From assembly GCA_031272185.1 (NCBI GenBank), contig JAISUG010000033.1:1-34556 (forward strand): 34,556 bases of DNA, in the 5' to 3' direction. Shown piece by piece: positions 24,092 through 31,414 of the stretch. The translations under genes were made by a program, and so were the position numbers. The notes under the pieces are model-generated. The model searched no databases and was not told the origin of the DNA. It worked only from the letters and a program-made list of their open reading frames with translations. The stretch's first letter is position 1. Every line of letters begins with the position of its first letter. Source of the stretch: Lachnospiraceae bacterium (GTDB lineage: Bacteria > Bacillota > Clostridia > Lachnospirales > Lachnospiraceae).

Positions 24092-27000
24092 TCACGCTTT
24101 CTTCTTGCGGTACCAAACCACGTATGCCCCGCCGCCCGCCACCGCCAAAGCGGCGAACACGATCCCCCATAGGACGGGGTATCCCGTGACCGCCCCGTCG
24201 GTCGCGAACTGGCTGGGTGGGGCCGTTTGGCCTGCCCCTGCCGCCACATCGGCGCCTGCGCCCCCCGATGTGTTTGCGGCATTTGCAGGGGATTCATTCC
24301 CGACAACAGCACCGGAACCATCAGCGCTTCCAGCGCCGCCCGCCTGGCCGGCTGCGGTGCCACCCTCCGCGCCGCCTAGCTGTCCGCCACCGGCGGCCCC
24401 GCCTTTCACCCAGGCCCCGGCCGCTTCCGACAGGCTCATGCTTAGGCTCACGGTGTCGATGACGTCAAAGGCCTTGAAAGTCTTCTTGTTCGTGTCGTCC
24501 CCCGCCACCGCCAGCCGGTAAGTGGCGATCTCCATGCCATCCGGGCCCAGGGCCACTTCCGTGAAATACTGGCGCTTGTCAGCCTCGCCGCCGGTCTGGA
24601 AATCCAGCAAATCGTCGATGGTGCCCGGACGGAAGTCGTCGAACTTGCGCCCCATGGGGCTGGTGGTGATAAAGGTGGTGCCCACGCCCGTTGCGGCTTT
24701 TTCACCGCCTTTCACCGTCGCCCGGTAGTAGTCATGGATGTGGCCGTTGAGGTACAGGTCCACGTACAGCTCGTCGCACATCTTCTCCAAAAATTCAGTG
24801 GCGACGGGGTCATCCTGGATCAGCCCCGCATGGGCGGCCACGATGCGCCAACGGCACCCGGATTCCTCGAATACCTGCTTGGCCCACTCTTTTTGCTTCT
24901 CATAGTAAGCGACCTTGTCAGCGGCGGTGTCCGCGCCTTCTTTCCCACTGTACGGGTCGGAGTTGATGATGACAAAGCAAGCGTCGCCCACCACGAAATT
25001 GCCGGTGGTTTCGCCGATGGCGTCGTCATCCAGGCCACCGGGCTGGTTGGTCTGCCCCTTGAAGATGGTGTAAAGCAGGTCCCCCTTGCACTCGTGGTTG
25101 CCCGCGACGAACGCATTCAGGCTGTTGGCATAGTAACCGCCCAGCACGTTGAACATATAGTTCCACTCTGAAACGGAGCAGTTCTCCGTCAGATCCCCCA
25201 GGTGCACCACGAAGTCCGTGCCTCCCAGCTCGTCCGCCACAAAGTTCTCCATGGTATAGAGGAACGGGAGATACCCCTCCTCCGTCGTGGACTGCAGGTC
25301 AGCGCAGGCGATGAAGCGGAACGATTCACCGTCGGTCAATGTCGTGAACGTGGCGATTTGGGCCGGGTATTCCACTCCCCCCTTTTCCGTCACGGGCTGG
25401 TACTCATACACCGCCCCGGGGGAGAGCCCCTCGACGTCCACCGAATAAGATGTGAAGGCCCCCCTGCCGCCCACATCGCAGTCTTCGATCTGGGCCACCG
25501 GCGCCTCCAGCCAGGGCGCTTCACCCTCCTTGCGGTAGAGTACCCTGGCGGTCAGGCCCCCCTCCGCCGTGATCCAGTTGAAACCGACCTTGTCATAGGA
25601 CAGCCCCGGGCTCACCGTCACATGCTGGGGCGTCAGCTTGGAAGCCACCGACTCGACCTTGAGGGTGACGCATGCGGAGATGTCGTTGGGGAACGTGACC
25701 CGCTCGCCGCCCACGATGGCTTCCAGGTAGTAATAATATGTACCTGCGCCGTCTTCCGGGAACGTCACCGCATAGACGCCGCCGATCCCGGCGTCCCCTG
25801 CAAGGCCGCCGCCCCCTGTGGCGCCGACCCCGGCCCCATCGTCCGAACCGAGGGTGGGCTCAGTCGCCGCCCTGGCCCCGGCATCCCCGATGCGCTCCAT
25901 CCCAGCGGACTTCGCAAACCCGCTGCCGTCTTTCTCCGTGCCGTAGTACAGTGTAAGCCCGTCGCCTTCTTTTGCGTCTTTGAAACCTTCCGGCAGGGTG
26001 AGTGTCGCGCCCACCACCACCGGTTCCCCCTCAAACCCGGTGGTCGTCATGGGTTCCGAGGGCCGCAGGACGACTCCTTTGACCACCAGGTCCCCGGCGA
26101 TCCTGTCCGCGAACCCCGCCCCCGCTATCTTTTCGGATGCGAAGGGCTCGGGCATGGGGTACCCCGCCGTGTGGGCATCGTTTTCCACCCAGCCCCAAAT
26201 ATCGGCGAAGTCCCATCCCAGCGTGTCCGTATAGAACGCTTTGGACAGTATCTGCCCTGCGGTGGCATCGCCGTATGCAGGGACAGACGGGTGCTCGCTG
26301 CTTACGAACCCGCGAAACGCCGTGCCTTCCCACACATAGTTGTTTGCCAGGTGGGAGCCGTTTTCCCCGCTGTAGTCGCCGCAAAGCAGCCCGTTGTTCG
26401 TCCCGTTTGCCACGTCTATTTTGGAAAGCAGCATCACCGTGTTTTCCAGTGCCTGGCCTGCCTTCAGGTTGCCGCTGACGCCGGCCACGGATTCGGCGCG
26501 GATGCCTTCCACGGTGATGGAGCCGCCCACATAACAGTTGTATATCATGCCGCCGTCGGACTGGGCGCTGGTCACGCCGCCCGCCGCGCCGTTTTCGTTG
26601 CCCTGGCCATGGACCACGATGTCCGCATAGATGAAGCAGTTGCGGGCCGTCCCCAGGGAACCATTGTCATTCTTCTTGATCTTCCCGGCCAGGCCGCCCG
26701 CCGTTTTCTGGAGGCAGTCGATGGTCCCGATGACGACGCAGTTGTCCACTTCGCCATATAGCCCCCCGGCCAGGAGTCCGCAGGAAGCGACGCACTCCAC
26801 CCGGATGTCCACCAGCGCGAGGTTCTTCACGAAGCCCACGCCGAAGTCATGGCCCACGTTGCCGAAGAACCCGGCGTATTTGTCGGACATCCGCCGTATG
26901 GTGATATTGCGGATGGTGTGCCCCTGCCCGTCGAAGGTACCGAAGAAAGCGCACTTGACCCCTCCCGCCTCCTGCTGGTCGGTTTCGGTGGCGATGGGCG

Positions 27001-27385
27001 GCATGTAGCCGGATGTCTTCACGCCGGATGCCTTGGTGAGCGCCGACCCGATGGAACCCATCATGTCTTTCATGTCAATGTCGGCGGTCAGCACGTAGTA
27101 CCCATTGCAGGGCGCATCCGGCACACCGTCGCCATTGGAGTCCTCTGTTTTCCAGATACCGCTCAAGTAGAGCAGCTGCCCCGGCGTGGAGATCTCATAC
27201 CGGTCTGTGGCGGCATCGTAGGTGGGCAGTTCCGCGCCCAGTTCCAGCAGTTTTTCCTCTTCCCAGTAGTCCTTTTCCCACCATTCCTTGGCCGTGGCCG
27301 CCGAAACGTCTATGACAGGCGGCGCCATCAGCCCCAGGACGGCCAGGAATGCAGCCCACATTTTCCATTTTCGCAGCAAACCCAT
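24092..27385 (-). CDS. Secreted membrane-anchored metallophosphoesterase with beta-helix-like domain
   Basis: A 1097-residue surface protein. A signal peptide (MGLLRKWKMWAAFLAVLGL, cleaved near ASAA-type residues about 28) is followed by a GLUG-like repeat region (about 70-410: FFGTFDGQGHTIRNI, LLAGGLYGEVDNCVV, NCYVGGSITV), a linker, an FN3-like domain as at the N-terminus of purple acid phosphatases (about 590-690), and a calcineurin-like phosphoesterase domain with ACADLQ (about 692), GDLTEN (730), GNHE (763), AHAG and GHIHDYY (882). It ends in a Gly/Ala-rich wall-spanning linker, a transmembrane helix and YRKKKA. The start at 27385 has GGAGGGG upstream. A mid-protein Gly/Ala stretch (about 512-536) looks inserted. 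It probably releases phosphate from extracellular esters. Confidence 0.87.
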   Translation of the reverse strand: MGLLRKWKMWAAFLAVLGLMAPPVIDVSAATAKEWWEKDYWEEEKLLELGAELPTYDAATDRYEISTPGQLLYLSGIWKTEDSNGDGVPDAPCNGYYVLTADIDMKDMMGSIGSALTKASGVKTSGYMPPIATETDQQEAGGVKCAFFGTFDGQGHTIRNITIRRMSDKYAGFFGNVGHDFGVGFVKNLALVDIRVECVASCGLLAGGLYGEVDNCVVIGTIDCLQKTAGGLAGKIKKNDNGSLGTARNCFIYADIVVHGQGNENGAAGGVTSAQSDGGMIYNCYVGGSITVEGIRAESVAGVSGNLKAGQALENTVMLLSKIDVANGTNNGLLCGDYSGENGSHLANNYVWEGTAFRGFVSSEHPSVPAYGDATAGQILSKAFYTDTLGWDFADIWGWVENDAHTAGYPMPEPFASEKIAGAGFADRIAGDLVVKGVVLRPSEPMTTTGFEGEPVVVGATLTLPEGFKDAKEGDGLTLYYGTEKDGSGFAKSAGMERIGDAGARAATEPTLGSDDGAGVGATGGGGLAGDAGIGGVYAVTFPEDGAGTYYYYLEAIVGGERVTFPNDISACVTLKVESVASKLTPQHVTVSPGLSYDKVGFNWITAEGGLTARVLYRKEGEAPWLEAPVAQIEDCDVGGRGAFTSYSVDVEGLSPGAVYEYQPVTEKGGVEYPAQIATFTTLTDGESFRFIACADLQSTTEEGYLPFLYTMENFVADELGGTDFVVHLGDLTENCSVSEWNYMFNVLGGYYANSLNAFVAGNHECKGDLLYTIFKGQTNQPGGLDDDAIGETTGNFVVGDACFVIINSDPYSGKEGADTAADKVAYYEKQKEWAKQVFEESGCRWRIVAAHAGLIQDDPVATEFLEKMCDELYVDLYLNGHIHDYYRATVKGGEKAATGVGTTFITTSPMGRKFDDFRPGTIDDLLDFQTGGEADKRQYFTEVALGPDGMEIATYRLAVAGDDTNKKTFKAFDVIDTVSLSMSLSEAAGAWVKGGAAGGGQLGGAEGGTAAGQAGGAGSADGSGAVVGNESPANAANTSGGAGADVAAGAGQTAPPSQFATDGAVTGYPVLWGIVFAALAVAGGGAYVVWYRKKKA

Positions 27386-27415
27386 AACCCCTCCAACTAT
27401 TCCATCATTCCCATT

Positions 27416-27490
27416 TATTGCTTCAGCAACTAAACATGTGCATTCGACATTGGTCTCAACTTTGCGCAAGGTTTAATCGGCGGAGCAATA
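27416..27490 (-). mobile_element. Dispersed palindromic element, copy E
   Basis: This 75-bp copy has ends TATTGCTTCAGCAACTAAAC and GTTTAATCGGCGGAGCAATA, so the inverted repeat reaches a TA at both tips. The core on the minus strand is CTTGCGCAAAGTTGAGACC and AATGTCG. It lies about 30 bp upstream of the metallophosphoesterase start, in the same orientation, just before the ribosome binding site. Confidence 0.88.
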
Positions 27491-27513
27491 CACACGAGTG
27501 TATATGCGCCGCA

Positions 27514-27572
27514 TAAAAACCCACGGCCCGGACCGCACACCTCCCTGGGCATCAGGGAAGGGCAGCCGGGCC
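27514..27572 (-). terminator. Probable rho-independent terminator of the lipoprotein gene
   Basis: On the minus strand GGCCCGG (27566-27572) pairs with CCGGGCC (27525-27531), with an inner stem (CCTTCCCTG/CAGGGAGG), and GTGGGTTTTTATG follows. It lies about 45 bp past the lipoprotein stop. Confidence 0.6.
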
Positions 27573-27614
27573 ACTTGACCAGTTTCATCGCTTGATCACA
27601 TCAAGAGGGCCCCA

Positions 27615-28706
27615 TCAATAGCTCGGGTACCACAGGTCGGCAGGGATCCCCTCGCTGATGGAGTCAGCGATATACTGCAGGGGCTCCGGATCGCCGTCGT
27701 CGTAGGAAATCTCTGTCAGGTCCGGATCCTCGCTGTCTTTCATGGAGATCTCGTTGCTGGTAAAGCCGTCCCCGTCAGGTTTGAACAGGTCGATGCCCTC
27801 CACGGTCATCTCGCTGCCGTCCTCGTAGACCACCAGCACTTCATAGGTGTCTGCCTTCGGGCGGATGAAGAAATCGAACACATAGAGACCGCCTTTGCCC
27901 GGCTGCCAGACATCCACTTTGTTGCCATCCGGATCCAGGAGGTTCGGAACCATGTTTTTGTAAGACCTGGGGTCGGCGCCCTCTTCATAGAAATAGAACT
28001 CCGTGATACCTGCGCCTGTCTTGTTCTTGATCTCCAGCCCCAGGATCTCATAGCCGGGGTAGAAATGGTCGGCGGTGCGCCCCTCTTCCACCAGGGCCGC
28101 CAACGTCGCCAGATCCTCCTCGTCGTCTACGGGCTCCTGTTCCCATTTCGCAGGGTCTGCGCCGTTTTTCATGGACAGCTTGTCGTTGTTGGCGATGGTC
28201 AGTTTCTCCCAAGCCGCCTCGCTTCCGTCGGCGAAAGTGACATTGACGTCATATGTGGCCGCCTCGGGACGGATCAAGTATGTGAAAATGTCATAGAATT
28301 CCTCGTCCGGGTCGTTGTCCTGGTCCACCCACTCCGGCGAGCAGATGCTGTTGCCTTTTTCGGCGGCCCCGGTGGGGAACAGATACAGCCCCGTGATGGT
28401 TTTGCCGGTCTTGTTCTTGAATTCCAGCGACAGCTGGGTGTAACCATCCAGTGACGGTTTGGACGGCGCCGCCGGTTTCGTTTCCGGAGCCTCCGTGGCG
28501 GCCGGCGCTGCGGTGGTGGCAGGCGCCGCCGTGGTGGGCGCGGCTGTGGTGGGCGCGGCTGTGGTCGGTGCCGGCGCCGCTGTGGTTGGCGCTTCTGTGG
28601 CGGGTGCCGCCGTAGCAGGCGCCGCTGTCGTGGTGGTCCGTGATCCGGACCCGCATGCCGTGGCCAGCAGTGTCACCGCGGCCAGTATCACAAACAATTT
28701 TTTCAT
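27615..28706 (-). CDS. Lipoprotein with Thr/Ala/Pro linker and a duplicated domain
   Basis: A 363-residue protein, probably surface-anchored by lipid: MKKLFVILAAVTLLATACGS gives a signal peptide with Cys18 (the lipobox ATAC is not ideal). Residues 22-80 are TTAAP-type repeats, likely a cell-wall-spanning linker. Then come two copies of one domain (about 89-217 and 220-363), each with LxxEFKNKTG-like starts, a YxxxIRPxAxTYxV core, and the matching ends EEGRTADHFYPGY and SEGIPADLWYPSY. The start at 28706 has AAAGGAGGGG 4 bases upstream. I do not recognise the domain. Its neighbours are a membrane protein and the metallophosphoesterase, all on the minus strand. Confidence 0.85.
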   Translation of the reverse strand: MKKLFVILAAVTLLATACGSGSRTTTTAAPATAAPATEAPTTAAPAPTTAAPTTAAPTTAAPATTAAPAATEAPETKPAAPSKPSLDGYTQLSLEFKNKTGKTITGLYLFPTGAAEKGNSICSPEWVDQDNDPDEEFYDIFTYLIRPEAATYDVNVTFADGSEAAWEKLTIANNDKLSMKNGADPAKWEQEPVDDEEDLATLAALVEEGRTADHFYPGYEILGLEIKNKTGAGITEFYFYEEGADPRSYKNMVPNLLDPDGNKVDVWQPGKGGLYVFDFFIRPKADTYEVLVVYEDGSEMTVEGIDLFKPDGDGFTSNEISMKDSEDPDLTEISYDDGDPEPLQYIADSISEGIPADLWYPSY

Positions 28707-28767
28707 GAGACCCCTCCTTTGGTTCCTATGCGGGCGTTGCCCGTCCGGAACAACCCAATGCATTGCT

Positions 28768-28875
28768 TTATAGCTTGCTTTGTAACTTGTTTTGTAACTC
28801 GCTTTGTAACTCGCTTTGTAACTTGCTTTGTAACTCGCTTTGTAACTCGCTTTGTAACTCGCTTTGTAACTCGCT
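28768..28875. repeat. Tandem 12-bp repeat, about nine units
   Basis: TTTGTAACTCGC (some TTTGTAACTTGC) repeats with an exact 12-bp period; the first unit (TTTATAGCTTGC) is diverged. It fills most of the gap between the membrane protein stop (28925) and the lipoprotein start (28706), so a transcript entering the lipoprotein gene passes through GCGAGTTACAAA repeats. Frames through it are open only by composition. Confidence 0.95.
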
Positions 28876-28924
28876 TTTCAAATGGCCCATGTCCCATCTG
28901 CGCCAACTATGGTTTTTCCCCATG

Positions 28925-29428
28925 TCACGATTTCCGGCCTCTATGCAAGTATAACCAGAACACCGCCGCCGTGCCGCTGACCAGGCCCACCGGCACCAGC
29001 AGTGCATACAGGTAAAGGAACAACCGAAACGCTTCCCCGTCACCCCTGCAAAGCACCGCCATCACGACCAGCGACAATACCCCGTAGAGCCACAGCCACA
29101 GATACGAAACCGGGATGACCCGCCTGTCCTTGTGCGGCAGGGCATAGAGCAGGCAGCAAACCGCAGTGCCCACGATGCCCGGAACCAAACACTCCGCCAC
29201 ATTCCGCACAAACGTCGGGCTTGAGGCCAGCGCATATTCCAACGCATCTATGAGGAAGTAGTAGGCCACACCATAGATGGCCAAAAGCACGAAGCTCAAA
29301 CAGAACGAATACAGCAGCAGCGTGCTCTTGGGCCGCCCCTCAGGGGTGAGGAACAGGACAGACCAAAACCGGTACAGCCTCCCTGACAGATTCTCCGTCA
29401 CCGCCCCCCCTGCCTGTTTACCCGCCAT
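28925..29428 (-). CDS. Small integral membrane protein of unknown function
   Basis: The 167 residues hold four predicted transmembrane helices: LLLYSFCLSFVLLAIYGVAY (about 37-56), a second near VPGIVGTAVCCLLYAL, a third YLWLWLYGVLSLVVMAVLC and a fourth LYALLVPVGLVSGTAAVFWL, ending in a basic HRGRKS tail. No family motif is recognised. The start at 29428 is an ATG after GGGGGGTAAGGCGGC and has no strong ribosome binding site. It is followed by the lipoprotein gene after the 12-bp repeat array and may be co-transcribed with it. Confidence 0.65.
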   Translation of the reverse strand: MAGKQAGGAVTENLSGRLYRFWSVLFLTPEGRPKSTLLLYSFCLSFVLLAIYGVAYYFLIDALEYALASSPTFVRNVAECLVPGIVGTAVCCLLYALPHKDRRVIPVSYLWLWLYGVLSLVVMAVLCRGDGEAFRLFLYLYALLVPVGLVSGTAAVFWLYLHRGRKS

Positions 29429-29486
29429 GCCGCCTTACCCCCCCATCTTTTCCTGACGTCGGCCGGCCGAATGCCATCCCCGCAAC

Positions 29487-29634
29487 ACCGGTTCCGGCTA
29501 CACCGACTCCGGCTACACCGGTTCCGGGCGGCTGGACGCCGCCCCTGCTACACCGACTCCGGCTACACCGGTTCCAGGCGGCCGGACGCCGCCCTTACTA
29601 CACCGGTTCCGGGCGGCTGAACGCCGCCCCTGCT
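29487..29634. repeat. Three copies of a hairpin-bearing repeat in the gap downstream of the binding-protein gene
   Basis: CTACACCGGTTCC units are followed by GGGCGGC-loop-GCCGCCC hairpins at 29526-29544, 29577-29594 and 29611-29629 (loops TGGAC, CGGAC, TGAAC). The spacing is 51 and 34 bp. The gap 29429-29727 holds no gene I can support. These GC hairpins lie past the binding-protein stop (29728) and could help protect or end its transcript, though no T run follows. Confidence 0.85.
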
Positions 29635-29727
29635 TCACATCCTTGGTCTGGTACCCCGACCCCGTCACGACATAGCGCGCGATGATGGACGGCGGCAGTG
29701 TCCGTCACGTTTTAAGCTCCTCCCACA

Positions 29728-31098
29728 TCACGTGCTGGGCGCTTTGGAACGCCAGAACGTCCAGTATGCCTGCACGTTAGGATAAAATGCATAGATTTCA
29801 GAAAAATCAGGGCTGATCAGGTTCACTTCCTCCCTGGTGTAGGGCGTCTTCTCAAATGCGTAGTCATCCCGGATGGACCATTTGCCGATACCGTCATATG
29901 CGGACAGGCAACCGCTCTGGCCATCCTCGCCCCCCAGCACATAGTATATGAAGAGCCGCGCCCCGGCGGGGTTGTCGCACCCTTTCACCGCGTAGATGTA
30001 GTCGCATGTCATGAATGCCGTGTAGGGTTTCAGCCCGGTCACCCAGTTGATGGTCATGCCGCTGTTCACGTTTTCCAGCTTGCCGCCGGAGCAAAGCCCC
30101 AGGGTCGGCCCGTTCAGGGACTCGTCCACCGCCGAAACCACCTGGTCGCCGTCGTCCAGCTCCGTCATCTTCATCTGGGTAAACCGCCAGAACAGCTCCA
30201 CGCTGCCATTGTTTTCCGGAAACTCCATGATACCGGGCGTGTTTTCCAGGCGGCTCATGTAGGTGTACTCCAGGGGCTTCCCATACTGTTCCTCGTACTG
30301 TTTGGCCAGCAGGTCGCCGTCCACGATGAGCTGCGCCCACAAAGATGCATAGGAAGCGGACGTGATGTCCTTGGTGTAGATCGTCCAGTACTGGTTGTTT
30401 TTCCCGGAAGCGTCGATGTAGGAACCTGTCGTCTCGTCATACCCCTGCACGATGTCCCACCAGCTCTCGATGGGGCAGCCGTCCGGGTACTGCTCTGTGT
30501 TGTAGTACCAGGGGCTGTAGGACGCATACACCGGCATCCCATACTGGAGCAGGGACGGGTCCACATGTTCCTTCACCGCCGTCGGCTGGAAGATATCCAG
30601 GTAATCGTACTGGACCAGCTCATAATAGATCGCCCCGCTGTTGTCGTTGACCTGCAGCACGTCCGCATTGATGTTGCCGGTCTCGTTTTCCGTAGCGATA
30701 CGGTCGGTCACGGTGTTCGTCTTGGCGTCGATGCACTCGATGCGCTTCGCCAGGTCAGGGTATGACTTCTGGAACTTCTTCACCGCCGTCTGGGCGGATG
30801 ACGTGGTGGAATATATAGTGATGGTTCCTGTTTCTTTCAGGGCCAGCTCATACAGTTCCTCCATGGTCATGTTCTCGTAGTCCGGTTCCCCGGGGTCCTT
30901 CTCCTTTGCCGCCTGGGTCGCCGCAGCCTGTGCCGCCGTGGTTTGTCCGGTATCCGCGGCCGAACCCGCCGTAGCGCCGGCGCCCGTCGCCTGCGCGCCC
31001 GCCGGAGCGGATCCACCTGAAGCGCCGCACCCGGCCACTGAGGCTGCCACGATGCCAAGCATCAGCAGCGCCGCCACATTTCTCTTAACTTTTTTCAT
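29728..31098 (-). CDS. ABC transporter substrate-binding lipoprotein (type 2 periplasmic fold)
   Basis: A 456-residue protein. MKKVKRNVAALLMLGIVAA is followed by the perfect lipobox VAGC (Cys24) and an Ala/Gly/Thr-rich linker. The mature part starts with ETGTITIYSTTSSAQTAVKKF, typical of iron(III), phosphonate or related binding proteins, with LFWRF and GGKLENVNSGMTINWVTG in the C-lobe. The start at 31098 is the ATG before the leader; GGGAG lies about 7 bases upstream. It belongs with the fused permease upstream (31415-33301) and a PfkB kinase. The ligand is not known. It has its own extended -10 promoter and a leader with two hairpins. No ATPase is seen. Confidence 0.87.
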   Translation of the reverse strand: MKKVKRNVAALLMLGIVAASVAGCGASGGSAPAGAQATGAGATAGSAADTGQTTAAQAAATQAAKEKDPGEPDYENMTMEELYELALKETGTITIYSTTSSAQTAVKKFQKSYPDLAKRIECIDAKTNTVTDRIATENETGNINADVLQVNDNSGAIYYELVQYDYLDIFQPTAVKEHVDPSLLQYGMPVYASYSPWYYNTEQYPDGCPIESWWDIVQGYDETTGSYIDASGKNNQYWTIYTKDITSASYASLWAQLIVDGDLLAKQYEEQYGKPLEYTYMSRLENTPGIMEFPENNGSVELFWRFTQMKMTELDDGDQVVSAVDESLNGPTLGLCSGGKLENVNSGMTINWVTGLKPYTAFMTCDYIYAVKGCDNPAGARLFIYYVLGGEDGQSGCLSAYDGIGKWSIRDDYAFEKTPYTREEVNLISPDFSEIYAFYPNVQAYWTFWRSKAPST

Positions 31099-31175
31099 GT
31101 TACACTCCCATCCTTTCCTGCGCTGCAAGCACAGCGCAACGTTGTTTCCTCCCCATCCGTATTTCCGCAACACCT

Positions 31176-31265
31176 TGACCTTGCGGCACCATAGCCGCAT
31201 TCACTTTCTCGGCGCCAGGCTGCACTGCTTCGCTACTGACCTTGCGGCACCATAGCCGCATTCAC
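31176..31265. repeat. Duplicated 29-bp hairpin unit in the binding-protein leader
   Basis: TGACCTTGCGGCACCATAGC (29-bp unit) occurs at 31176-31204 and 31237-31265, 61 bp apart, identical. Each holds the stem TGCGGC/GCCGCA around ACCATA. Both lie between the promoter at 31304 and the ATG at 31098. Confidence 0.85.
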
Positions 31266-31303
31266 CTGGATCGCCGGATTCTTGCGCTTTGGCGCCGGTT
31301 ATC

Positions 31304-31312
31304 ATTATATCA
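31304..31312 (-). promoter_or_regulatory. Extended -10 promoter of the binding-protein gene
   Basis: On the minus strand TGATATAAT has the perfect TATAAT with a TGn extension. No clear -35 is seen. Transcription would start near 31297, leaving a leader of about 200 bases. Confidence 0.5.
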
Positions 31313-31414
31313 CACATTCAGTCCGTTATGTTTGCCTTCTTTCCATTCATTACAAAACTTATCGACAAAATGCGACACAAATATGTTTTATCCCCGGCTC
31401 GGCACAAATATGCC

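Noticed and set aside
27386-27469. Longer start for the metallophosphoesterase
   Set aside because: The added residues come from palindromic element E, and the shorter start has a strong ribosome binding site followed by a signal peptide.
28703-29043. Open frames rich in VTKR, FVTR or SELQ repeats
   Set aside because: All arise from the 12-bp tandem repeat, which leaves several frames open at once; no start signals.
29635-29727. Minus-strand peptide (SIIARYVVTGSGYQ) considered as a remnant of the missing ABC ATPase
   Set aside because: No Walker or signature motif is visible; the similarity is too weak.
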